A DNA stretch of 64,000 nucleotides, from the NCBI RefSeq assembly GCF_013488205.1, contig NZ_CP040908.1, positions 62,001-126,000 of the forward strand. The letters run 5' to 3'. Numbering within the stretch: the first letter of the stretch is position 1; every line of letters starts with the position of its first letter. The DNA is from Empedobacter falsenii (GTDB taxonomy: Bacteria > Bacteroidota > Bacteroidia > Flavobacteriales > Weeksellaceae). The notes under the pieces are model-generated. The model had not been told where the DNA came from. It saw only the letters and a list, made by a program, of their open reading frames with translations, and made no database searches. The position numbers and the translations under genes are program-made. Positions 15,437 to 23,211 of the stretch are shown one piece after another.

Positions 15437-18235
15437 ATGAGAACAATTTTACTATCTGTTTTATGGATAATGATTTCCAGTATTTTATTTGCTCAAAAAA
15501 ATGATTATACACAATATGTAAATCCTTTTATCGGGACTGGCGGTCACGGGCATACTTTTCCTGGCGCGACTTTACCTTATGGAATGGTTCAACTTTCACC
15601 AGATACGCGTGTTGATGGAAGTTGGGATGGTTGCAGCGGATATCATTATTCTGATGATTTTATTTATGGTTTTTCGCATACGCATCTTAATGGAACAGGA
15701 GTTTCTGATTATGGCGATATTATGTTGATGCCAACGCTTAATCAGAATGGATTTAATCAAACGGATTATGGCTCTAAATTTTCGCATAAAAACGAAAAAG
15801 CAACTGCGGGATATTATCAAGTTTTGTTGGATAAATACAATATCAATGTTAGATTAACAACAACAACTCGCGTTGGTTTGCATGAATATACTTTTAATAA
15901 AGCTGGTGATGCAAATATCATTTTAGACCTTAACCATCGTGATAAATTAGTAGAAGGAGAAGTGAAAATTGTAGACGCTAAAACAGTTTATGTCTACAGA
16001 AATTCGGAAGAGTGGGCGAAGAATCAAAAGATTTTTGCCAAAATAGAATTTAATGTTCCGTTAAAATTAACATCTTCAAAAGACGGAAATATTACATCTA
16101 AAACATTCAAAGGAAATGAAATTGCCTTGGCTTTTGGGAAAAAAGTAAAGAAAGGTGAGAAGATTTTGGTAAAAGTAACCTTGTCTACAACTGGATATAA
16201 TGGAACGGATGTTAACAGTAAAGAGTTAACAACATTCGATTTTACTAAAACGAAAGCCGCTGCTGAAAAGGCTTGGAATAAAGAATTATCAAAGATTGAA
16301 GTAAAATCTTCAGACAAAAATAAGCTAACAATTTTTTATACAGCGATGTATCACACGATGATGCAACCAAATATTTCGCAAGATTTGAATGGAAATTACC
16401 GTGGAATGGACGATCAAATTCATTTGGCAAATAATTTCGATTATTATTCAGTTTTCTCGCTTTGGGATACTTTTCGTGCTGCGCATCCTTTGTATACGTT
16501 GATTGAGAAGAGAAGAACGATCGATTTTATTAACACATTTATCAAGCATTACGAACAAGGCGGACGTTTGCCTGTTTGGGAATTAGCGAGCAATGAAACG
16601 GATTGTATGATTGGTTATCACTCGGTGTCTGTGATTGCAGATGCGATGGTCAAAGGTTTCAAAGGCTTTGATTATGAGAAAGCTTATGAAGCAGCAAAGC
16701 ATTCGGCAATGTTAGATCATTTGGGATTGAAAGCTTACAAACAGAATGGATTTATTTCGATTGATGATGAACACGAGTCAGTTTCAAAAACGTTAGAATA
16801 TGCGTACGATGATTGGTGTATTGCGCAAATGGCATTGATTTTAAATAAACAAGACGATTATAATTACTTCATTGAGCGTGCGCAATATTGGAAAAATTTA
16901 TTCAATCATGAGACAAAATTTATTCAGCCAAAGAAAAATGGAGGTTGGTTAAAGCCTTTTGATCCGCGTGAAGTAAACAATAATTACACAGAAGCGAATG
17001 GTTGGCAATACACATTTTTCGCTCCGCAAGATATCAATGGAATGATTGATATTTATGGCGGAAAAGATGGTTTTGAGGCAAAATTGGATGAATTATTTAA
17101 TGCACCATCAGAAACAACAGGTCGAGAACAAGTGGATGTTACGGGACTTATTGGACAATATGCGCAAGGAAATGAGCCGAGTCATCACGTAGCGTTTTTG
17201 TACAATTACATTGATAAACCTGAAAAAACGAAAGAATTAGTCCATAAAATTTTGGACGAACATTATAAAAATTCGCCTGATGGATTAATTGGTAATGAAG
17301 ATTGTGGACAGATGAGTGCGTGGTATGTTTTGGCTTCGATGGGAATTTACAGTGTTACGCCAGGTTCTGGAATGTGGACGACAGTTGAGCCGTATTTTGA
17401 TGAAATCACTATTAATTTAGAAGATGGAACGAAGCGTGTAATTACGAAAAATAATTATAAAGACAATCAATTTTTAGGATTTGAATTCTTGAAAGATAGA
17501 GAGATTAAACCTATTTCTGAAAGTGAAAAAATTGTAACGGTTCCAGTTTTGGTTGCTGAAGACAGATCATTTCAAAATAAAATGAATGTTGAAGTAAAAT
17601 CTTCTGAACCCAATGCAAAAATTTATGTTTCGGTGAATGGTAAAAAAGCTGAAATTTATAAAAAGCCTATTTCAATAAAAGAAACAACTATAATTTCTTC
17701 TTTCATAGAAGTGAATGGCAAGAAAAGTAAAACGATTTCTGGAACGTTTACTAAGAAACCAAATGATTATACAATTCAGCTTAATTCTACGTATACACCA
17801 CAATATCATGCAGGTGGTCCACAAGGTTTATTGGACGGTATTATTGGTGATAGCAATTGGAAAAAAGGCGATTGGCAGGGATATTATGACCAAAACTTTG
17901 AAGCAATAGTTGACATGAAAAAAGCGAAATCAGTTTCTTCTGTTGTCATGAATTTCTTGCAAGATTCTCGTTCTTGGATTGTGTTACCGACAAAATTAGA
18001 AGTCTATATTTCTAAGGATAGTCAGAATTTTAAATTGGTTGGAATGTTAGAAAAACAAGTTGATGCATTTGATAATAATGTGTTTTCTGATCAATGGAAA
18101 GTTCAGTTCAAAGCAGAGAAAGCACGTTATATCAAAGTAAAAGCGACAAATTATGGTGCATTTCCAAAAGGTCATTTAGCAGAACCTTTTCAAGGGAAAT
18201 CCTATATTTTCGTTGATGAGATTATGATTAAATAA
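15437..18235 (+). CDS. GH92-family alpha-mannosidase with C-terminal carbohydrate-binding-like domain
   Basis: 932 residues: signal peptide (ends near LFAQ, residue 20), then the GH92 module (about 25-700) with hallmark GTGGHGHTFPGATLPYGMVQ, the WDTFRA and WELASNETDCMIGYHS motifs and the late acid/base region GNEDCGQMSAWYVL. Next comes a chitobiase/hexosaminidase C-terminal-like beta domain (about 705-775) and a final F5/8 type C (discoidin)-like domain. GH92 enzymes are calcium-dependent exo-alpha-mannosidases, mostly alpha-1,2, that trim high-mannose N-glycans. Divergence from glycosylasparaginase makes an N-glycan locus likely. The stop overlaps the next gene by one base. Confidence 0.95.
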   Translation: MRTILLSVLWIMISSILFAQKNDYTQYVNPFIGTGGHGHTFPGATLPYGMVQLSPDTRVDGSWDGCSGYHYSDDFIYGFSHTHLNGTGVSDYGDIMLMPTLNQNGFNQTDYGSKFSHKNEKATAGYYQVLLDKYNINVRLTTTTRVGLHEYTFNKAGDANIILDLNHRDKLVEGEVKIVDAKTVYVYRNSEEWAKNQKIFAKIEFNVPLKLTSSKDGNITSKTFKGNEIALAFGKKVKKGEKILVKVTLSTTGYNGTDVNSKELTTFDFTKTKAAAEKAWNKELSKIEVKSSDKNKLTIFYTAMYHTMMQPNISQDLNGNYRGMDDQIHLANNFDYYSVFSLWDTFRAAHPLYTLIEKRRTIDFINTFIKHYEQGGRLPVWELASNETDCMIGYHSVSVIADAMVKGFKGFDYEKAYEAAKHSAMLDHLGLKAYKQNGFISIDDEHESVSKTLEYAYDDWCIAQMALILNKQDDYNYFIERAQYWKNLFNHETKFIQPKKNGGWLKPFDPREVNNNYTEANGWQYTFFAPQDINGMIDIYGGKDGFEAKLDELFNAPSETTGREQVDVTGLIGQYAQGNEPSHHVAFLYNYIDKPEKTKELVHKILDEHYKNSPDGLIGNEDCGQMSAWYVLASMGIYSVTPGSGMWTTVEPYFDEITINLEDGTKRVITKNNYKDNQFLGFEFLKDREIKPISESEKIVTVPVLVAEDRSFQNKMNVEVKSSEPNAKIYVSVNGKKAEIYKKPISIKETTIISSFIEVNGKKSKTISGTFTKKPNDYTIQLNSTYTPQYHAGGPQGLLDGIIGDSNWKKGDWQGYYDQNFEAIVDMKKAKSVSSVVMNFLQDSRSWIVLPTKLEVYISKDSQNFKLVGMLEKQVDAFDNNVFSDQWKVQFKAEKARYIKVKATNYGAFPKGHLAEPFQGKSYIFVDEIMIK

Positions 18236-18828
18236 TGAAAAATAAATTAATAGCGTTTAATATAATTGCTATTGGATTAATATTATTGTATCCAATACTA
18301 GAATTTTATTGTATTTATTATCCTTTGAAATTTAAATTTTCAGAAATTTTCAATCAAATTGAGTATCAGAATACTATTTTTATTCTTGTTGGTATTTTTA
18401 TTTTTTCAAGCTTAATAAGTTTATTCAGAATAGACAAATTACTTAAATTTAATCTTGGCCTAAATTTTCTTTTAATAATATTATTTTTTAGCTCATTAAT
18501 TAATCAACTAATTGATCTAAAAAAAGAAGAAAAAGAATATATAGAACGAGCTCTTGACGACATTAAAAAAGATAAAATTGTTTTCCTTTATTCAGGAGGA
18601 TTTCCTTTACCAGAATTTAGTTCTGAAACCTATGCTAAAATTGACAGTATTCACAATAAATATGGAGTAGATTATATAAATATTGGAGTTTTAGATTTTA
18701 AACATGATAAATTAGAACTAAAATATGAAGAAACTGTAAAGCCTTATCTTGAAAAACGTAATGGTAAAGATTGGAAGAAACGAATGCAAAAAGAATTAGA
18801 TGCAATAAAAAGGGAAAAACTTTATTAA
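18235..18828 (+). CDS. Membrane protein of unknown function
   Basis: 197 residues, not recognised. Three hydrophobic helices are visible (about residues 5-30, 45-62 and 73-92), followed by a charged C-terminal half with YSGGFPLPEF and many Lys/Glu. It is very AT-rich, with more Asn/Lys/Ile than its neighbours. It begins on the last base of the mannosidase stop codon, so it is translationally coupled, but nothing in the sequence links it to glycan use. The 3' end runs into a 19-bp palindrome at 18825. Confidence 0.7.
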   Translation: MKNKLIAFNIIAIGLILLYPILEFYCIYYPLKFKFSEIFNQIEYQNTIFILVGIFIFSSLISLFRIDKLLKFNLGLNFLLIILFFSSLINQLIDLKKEEKEYIERALDDIKKDKIVFLYSGGFPLPEFSSETYAKIDSIHNKYGVDYINIGVLDFKHDKLELKYEETVKPYLEKRNGKDWKKRMQKELDAIKREKLY

Positions 18829-18843
18829 CTAAACTTTAGTTAA
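18825..18843. promoter_or_regulatory. 19-bp perfect palindrome before the Fur-family gene
   Basis: TTAACTAAA-C-TTTAGTTAA, a perfect 9-1-9 inverted repeat that includes the preceding stop codon and is followed by CTTTTTC. It lies 34 bp before the Fur-family start. Symmetry and place fit an autoregulatory operator; a weak terminator for the upstream gene is the alternative. Confidence 0.5.
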
Positions 18844-18877
18844 CTTTTTCGTAACTTTATATTCGAAATCGAAGAAA

Positions 18878-19294
18878 ATGCAAACAGAAATTTTAAACAA
18901 AACATTACAAAATCGTTCTATCAATCCGACTGCGATGAGATTGTTGGTCTTGGATAAACTGATGAATGCAGAAGTTGCGTTGAGTTTGGCTGATCTAGAA
19001 ATTGAGATGGATCAAGCAGATCGAGTAACAATTTATAGAACATTGAAAACTTTCGAAGAAAATAAATTAATTCATTCAATCGAGGACGGAACGGGGTCTA
19101 TAAAATATGCGCTTTGCGAATCGAGTTGCAAATGTACGCCCGAGTTTACGCATGCTCATTTTCATTGTAACAATTGTAATCAGACGTTTTGTTTGAGAAA
19201 TATTCATTTGCCAGAAATCAATTTACCCAAAAATTTCGAAGTCGAACAATCTTCTTTTATCTTAAAAGGAATTTGCGATCAATGTAAGTCCTAA
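18878..19294 (+). CDS. Fur-family metal-responsive transcriptional regulator
   Basis: 138 residues: an N-terminal winged helix (residues 15-75, with ADRVTIYRTLKTFEENKLIHSIE as recognition region) and a C-terminal dimer/metal domain with FTHAHFHCNNCNQTFC and a terminal CDQC. Two CxxC pairs form the structural zinc site of Fur/Zur/PerR proteins. Which metal it senses cannot be read from sequence. It sits 58 bp before a Zn/Cd-type P-ATPase, and palindromes lie before both genes, so it probably controls this pair. Confidence 0.9.
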   Translation: MQTEILNKTLQNRSINPTAMRLLVLDKLMNAEVALSLADLEIEMDQADRVTIYRTLKTFEENKLIHSIEDGTGSIKYALCESSCKCTPEFTHAHFHCNNCNQTFCLRNIHLPEINLPKNFEVEQSSFILKGICDQCKS

Positions 19295-19298
19295 ACTT

Positions 19299-19333
19299 TG
19301 CAACCAGATTGCAGCAATAACTTTATAATTTTG
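19299..19333 (+). promoter_or_regulatory. Promoter and candidate operator of the metal P-ATPase gene
   Basis: A perfect inverted repeat TGCAA-CCAGA-TTGCA (19299-19313) lies just before a -7 box TAATTTTG (19326-19333), with the ATG at 19353. The repeat overlaps where a -33 box would sit, so a protein bound there would block transcription. The stretch ATAACTTTATA around 19316 also recurs before the Fur-family gene (near 18851). Confidence 0.5.
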
Positions 19334-19352
19334 AAATATAAATTTTTGAATT

Positions 19353-21287
19353 ATGTCTAAAGCTTGTTGTAGTACGTCAAATGACGAACATAAAGATACT
19401 CATGATCACAATCACGAAGGTCATGACCACGAACACAATAATAGTAAAATTTTATTAGGTGCCAGTTTAGCTATTTTCTTTGCCGGAATTTTTGTTCAAT
19501 ATGTTTTAAAACCAACTTGGTTTGTTGATAATCAAATTATTCGTTTGATATGGTTTGGCATTTCTTATATTTTAGTAGCATTTCCTGTTTGGGGAGAAGC
19601 CTTTAAATTAGCTAAAAAGCTAGATTTCTTCAATGAATTTTCGTTGATGGGAATTGCGACTTTAGGTGCTTTCATTATTGGCGAATATCCAGAAGGTGTA
19701 GCGGTAATGTTGTTTTATACAATTGGCGAAATGTTTCAGGAAGCGGCGGTTAATAAGGCAAAAGGAAATATTAAAGCCTTATTAGATGTTCGTCCAGACA
19801 CAGCGCATGTTTTACGAAATGGTAATTTCGAAACAATAAAACCACAAGATGTGGCAATTGGAGAAACAATTCAAGTAAAAGTTGGGGAAAAAGTTCCGTT
19901 AGACGGAATTATGATTTCAGATAAAGGGAGCTTTAATACTGCGGCTTTGACGGGAGAAAGTAAACCTTCAACGTATAAAATAGGAGAAACTGTTTTGGCA
20001 GGAATGTTAAATCTCGAAAATGTAATTGAAATTCAAACGACAAAAAAATTTGAAGATAGTTCGATTGCAAAAATTTTACAAATGGTTCAAGATGCAGCTT
20101 CTCGCAAAGCTCCAACTGAATTATTTATCCGAAAATTTGCAAAAATATATACGCCAATTGTTTTCTTTTTAGCGGCTGCTTTGGTGATTATTCCTTACTT
20201 TTTTGTTGACAATTATGATTTTCATGATTGGTTGTATAGAGGTTTAGTTTTCTTGGTTGTTTCTTGTCCTTGTGCGTTGGTTATTTCGGTTCCGTTGGGT
20301 TATTTTGGTGGAATTGGAGCGGCTTCACGTAACGGAATTTTAGTAAAAGGTTCTAACTTTTTAGATTTAATGGCGAAAGTAAACACGGTTGTGATGGATA
20401 AAACTGGAACAATGACAGAAGGTGTTTTTGAAGTGCAAAAAATTGAAACGAATCTCCCTGAAAATGATTTTTTAAATCTTGTTTCGGCTTTAGAAAAGCA
20501 ATCTACACATCCAATTGCGAAAGCGATTGTGGCAAGTCATCCATCAGAATTGAAAGCAATAGAGGTGGAAGAAATTTCTGGAAAAGGTTTGAAAGGAAAA
20601 GTTGATGGAAAAATAGTTTTAGCTGGAAATACTAAATTATTAGATTATTTCTCGATTCAATATCCACAAGAAATTCATGATATTGTAGAAAGCATTGTGG
20701 TGGTTGCAGTTGATGAAAAATATGCTGGATATATTACAATTGCTGATAAAATCAAGGAAGATGCGCAACAAGCAATTCAGAAAATGAAAGCTTTAGGTGT
20801 TTCGAAAACGATTATGTTGAGTGGAGATAAAAATACCATTACGCAAAAAGTTGCAAAAGAAGTTGGTGTTGATGAAGCTTTTGGTGGATTGTTACCAGAA
20901 GGAAAAGTAGAGAAAGTTGAAGCATTGAAAAAAGATCAAAATCAAGTGGTGGCTTTCGTAGGTGATGGAATCAATGATGCGCCTGTTCTAGCGCTTTCTG
21001 ATGTCGGAATTGCGATGGGTGGACTTGGAAGCGATGCTGCGATAGAAACTGCAGATGTTGTAATCCAAACCGATCAACCTTCTAAAATTGCAACGGCGAT
21101 AAAAATTGGTCGTGAAACAAAAAAGATTGTGATTCAGAATATCATTTTAGCAATGGGCGTTAAAATTATCGTGCTTTTCCTTGGAGCAGAAGGAATTGCC
21201 AATATGTGGGAAGCTGTTTTTGCAGATGTAGGTGTTGCTTTATTAGCAATTTTGAATGCTGTTCGAATTCAACGAATGAAATTTTAG
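19353..21287 (+). CDS. Heavy-metal P1B-type ATPase (Zn/Cd/Pb exporter-like)
   Basis: 644 residues. There is no ferredoxin-like HMA domain; instead residues 4-30 hold a Cys pair and a His/Asp-rich stretch (HDHNHEGHDHEH), a likely zinc ligand tail. Core motifs are intact: TGES near 200, the membrane CPC metal site at 305-307, phosphorylated D349 in DKTGT, HP in STHPIAKA, and GDGINDAP. CPC with this tail fits divalent zinc/cadmium/lead export by the ZntA/CadA group; copper is less likely. Preceded by a Fur-family gene and followed by a bidirectional terminator. Confidence 0.93.
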   Translation: MSKACCSTSNDEHKDTHDHNHEGHDHEHNNSKILLGASLAIFFAGIFVQYVLKPTWFVDNQIIRLIWFGISYILVAFPVWGEAFKLAKKLDFFNEFSLMGIATLGAFIIGEYPEGVAVMLFYTIGEMFQEAAVNKAKGNIKALLDVRPDTAHVLRNGNFETIKPQDVAIGETIQVKVGEKVPLDGIMISDKGSFNTAALTGESKPSTYKIGETVLAGMLNLENVIEIQTTKKFEDSSIAKILQMVQDAASRKAPTELFIRKFAKIYTPIVFFLAAALVIIPYFFVDNYDFHDWLYRGLVFLVVSCPCALVISVPLGYFGGIGAASRNGILVKGSNFLDLMAKVNTVVMDKTGTMTEGVFEVQKIETNLPENDFLNLVSALEKQSTHPIAKAIVASHPSELKAIEVEEISGKGLKGKVDGKIVLAGNTKLLDYFSIQYPQEIHDIVESIVVVAVDEKYAGYITIADKIKEDAQQAIQKMKALGVSKTIMLSGDKNTITQKVAKEVGVDEAFGGLLPEGKVEKVEALKKDQNQVVAFVGDGINDAPVLALSDVGIAMGGLGSDAAIETADVVIQTDQPSKIATAIKIGRETKKIVIQNIILAMGVKIIVLFLGAEGIANMWEAVFADVGVALLAILNAVRIQRMKF

Positions 21288-21297
21288 ATAAAAAATA

Positions 21298-21325
21298 AAG
21301 CGATCAATTGATCGCTTATTTTTTT
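21298..21325. terminator. Bidirectional terminator after the P-ATPase gene
   Basis: AAGCGATCAATTGATCGCTT is fully palindromic and is flanked by A-rich and T-rich runs. The phosphatase stop codon on the other strand lies inside it. Confidence 0.85.
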
Positions 21326-22071
21326 ATGTATAAATCTTTCATCAAATCTAAATCAACCTTTAAAATATCAGTTAAATAATTTTCGACTGAACCAAAATTC
21401 TTATTAATCGCTTCATAAGAGCTTTCCAAATATTCAGGTAAAACATCAATTAGATATTTATAATTCGGATCGATCTTTAAGATGTGTGCATATTTTTGTT
21501 CCAAAAAGATATTAGAAGCCAAGTAATCATCCATAATTGTATCTAAATCGACTTTCAAAGCAGATAAAATCATTGCTGTTGCAAATCCAGTTCGATCTTT
21601 TCCTGCAGTACAATGAAATAAAATTGGCGTTCTATTTTTATGTTGAATAATATCAAAAAAGCTTTTGTATTGCGTTTGACACGTCTTATCTAAAACAAAA
21701 TCCTCGTAGATTTTACACATAAATTCTTTTGGATTTGAAATTCCAGCTTTGAATTGTTTCACTAAATTTTCGAAATGTCCAGAAGAAATATCCAAATGAA
21801 CTTCGTGATTACAACTATTTGGAATGCGATCTTGATTTTTTAAACGTTCGTAAGTCGTGCGTAAATCAATAATTGTTCGAATTGGAAAATCGTTTAAAAT
21901 CTCCAAATCATCATCTGTCAAATTTGCTAAATCATCAGATCGAATTAACAATCCTTTTCTAATGACTTCATTTTTTGTGTTAATTATTCCACCTAAATCT
22001 CTGCAATTAAATCCGCCTTCAAGTGGAAGAGTTCTTTGTTCGAGCGAGATTTCGCAAAAAGTATTTTCCAT
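21316..22071 (-). CDS. Tyrosine/lipid phosphatase of the PtpB-like family (Y_phosphatase3)
   Basis: 251 residues. The catalytic P-loop is HCTAGKDRTG with nucleophile Cys154 and Arg160, the variant seen in Mycobacterium PtpB and Listeria LipA. The N-terminal part has the family motif LEGGFNCRDLGG, and IRTIIDLRTTYER precedes the core. Such enzymes remove phosphate from phosphotyrosine, and often from phosphoinositides too. No signal peptide, so it is cytoplasmic unless secreted in an unusual way. No obvious functional partner nearby. Confidence 0.9.
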   Translation of the reverse strand: MENTFCEISLEQRTLPLEGGFNCRDLGGIINTKNEVIRKGLLIRSDDLANLTDDDLEILNDFPIRTIIDLRTTYERLKNQDRIPNSCNHEVHLDISSGHFENLVKQFKAGISNPKEFMCKIYEDFVLDKTCQTQYKSFFDIIQHKNRTPILFHCTAGKDRTGFATAMILSALKVDLDTIMDDYLASNIFLEQKYAHILKIDPNYKYLIDVLPEYLESSYEAINKNFGSVENYLTDILKVDLDLMKDLYIKK

Positions 22072-22248
22072 TTTCTGTTCGTTTTTTAGGTTATTTTTTA
22101 ATATGTAAAAGTTAAGGTTAATTATTTAGTTATCATATTAAAATCGTATTAAAAAAAGTATAACTTTTTACTTTAACATTTTATTATTTTTATTCAATCT
22201 AAATTTATTTTATATTCGCATAGAATTAGAATAAATCTAAATAATCTG

Positions 22249-23091
22249 ATGGGAGATAAAGTGAAAATTGCGAAGGAGAAGTTCATCTTAAAAAAGAAAG
22301 AATTTGTGACACCACATCTTATTCGCGTTCATTTGGAGAATGATGATGTTTCTTTTTTTAAGGATACAACGTTGGGCGGAACATGTAAATTACTTTTTCC
22401 ACCGCTTGGAATCCGTGATATTCACTACGCTGAGTATGATGAAGAAAATCAAAAATGGATTTCGCCATCAGAAAAATTTAAACCAGTTTCTCGTACCTAT
22501 ACGTTGCGTGATATTGATGCAAAAAACAATGTGATTGTGATTGATATTGCAAATCATGGATTGAACGGTCCAGGATCGCGTTGGGCAAATGAGGCGAAAG
22601 TTGGAGATATGATTGGGGTTTCGATGAAGTCGAAAAAGAAAGACTTGGCTCCAAAAACAGATTTCATTTTCTTAGCTGCAGATTTAACAGGTTTGCCTGT
22701 AATTTCGGCAATTATAGAGTCTCTTCCTGCTAAAACAAACGGAATTGTTTGTGTGGAAGTGCCAACAGAAGATGATATTCACCAAATTGAAACAAAAGCA
22801 AATTTAGAATTTAAATGGATTGTGAATCAAAATGTAGGAAGTGGAACAGCTTTATATAGTTTGACGAAAAATCAGCAATTTCCGAAACGCAAAGATGGAA
22901 AACGTTTTGCTTATGTTGCGGGAGAATCTAAATCTGTAAAGGAAATAAAATCATTTTTTAAAGATGATTTAGAATGGAAAAAAGACGAATTTTATTGTAC
23001 ATCGCATTGGAAAGCAGGAAAAGCAGAGAAAAATGCATTAGAAAATTGTCACGATAAAATAGAACAAGAATTGTTGGTAAGAGTTTTCTAA
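22249..23091 (+). CDS. Siderophore-interacting protein (ferric-siderophore reductase)
   Basis: 280 residues. The N-terminal ferredoxin-reductase-like FAD domain carries the flavin motif SRTYTLRDI near residue 83 and a following HGLNGPGSRWA loop. The C-terminal SIP domain ends with EFYCTSHWKAGKAE. ViuB/YqjH relatives reduce iron from ferric siderophores in the cytoplasm using NAD(P)H. A -7-like TATATTCG lies before the gene. No siderophore receptor is adjacent, though a large outer-membrane barrel protein is encoded just downstream on the opposite strand. Confidence 0.92.
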   Translation: MGDKVKIAKEKFILKKKEFVTPHLIRVHLENDDVSFFKDTTLGGTCKLLFPPLGIRDIHYAEYDEENQKWISPSEKFKPVSRTYTLRDIDAKNNVIVIDIANHGLNGPGSRWANEAKVGDMIGVSMKSKKKDLAPKTDFIFLAADLTGLPVISAIIESLPAKTNGIVCVEVPTEDDIHQIETKANLEFKWIVNQNVGSGTALYSLTKNQQFPKRKDGKRFAYVAGESKSVKEIKSFFKDDLEWKKDEFYCTSHWKAGKAEKNALENCHDKIEQELLVRVF

Positions 23092-23110
23092 AAACAAGAG
23101 GGATATTTAA

Positions 23111-23148
23111 TCAAAAAGCTTTATCAGAAATGGTGAAGCTTTTTTTGA
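23111..23148 (+). terminator. Terminator after the siderophore-interacting protein gene
   Basis: Stem TCAAAAAGCTT / AAGCTTTTTTTGA with a 14-nt loop and a T run. Confidence 0.7.
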
Positions 23149-23162
23149 TTATATAAGAATTG

Positions 23163-23193
23163 AAAAAACGGCTCAATTTTGAGCCGTTTTTTT
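23163..23193. terminator. Strong bidirectional terminator
   Basis: Stem AAAACGGCTCA / TGAGCCGTTTT, 4-nt loop, A run before and T run after. It ends the outer-membrane barrel gene on the minus strand and backs up the previous hairpin. Confidence 0.85.
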
Positions 23194-23211
23194 GTTATTT
23201 TACTACTGCAT

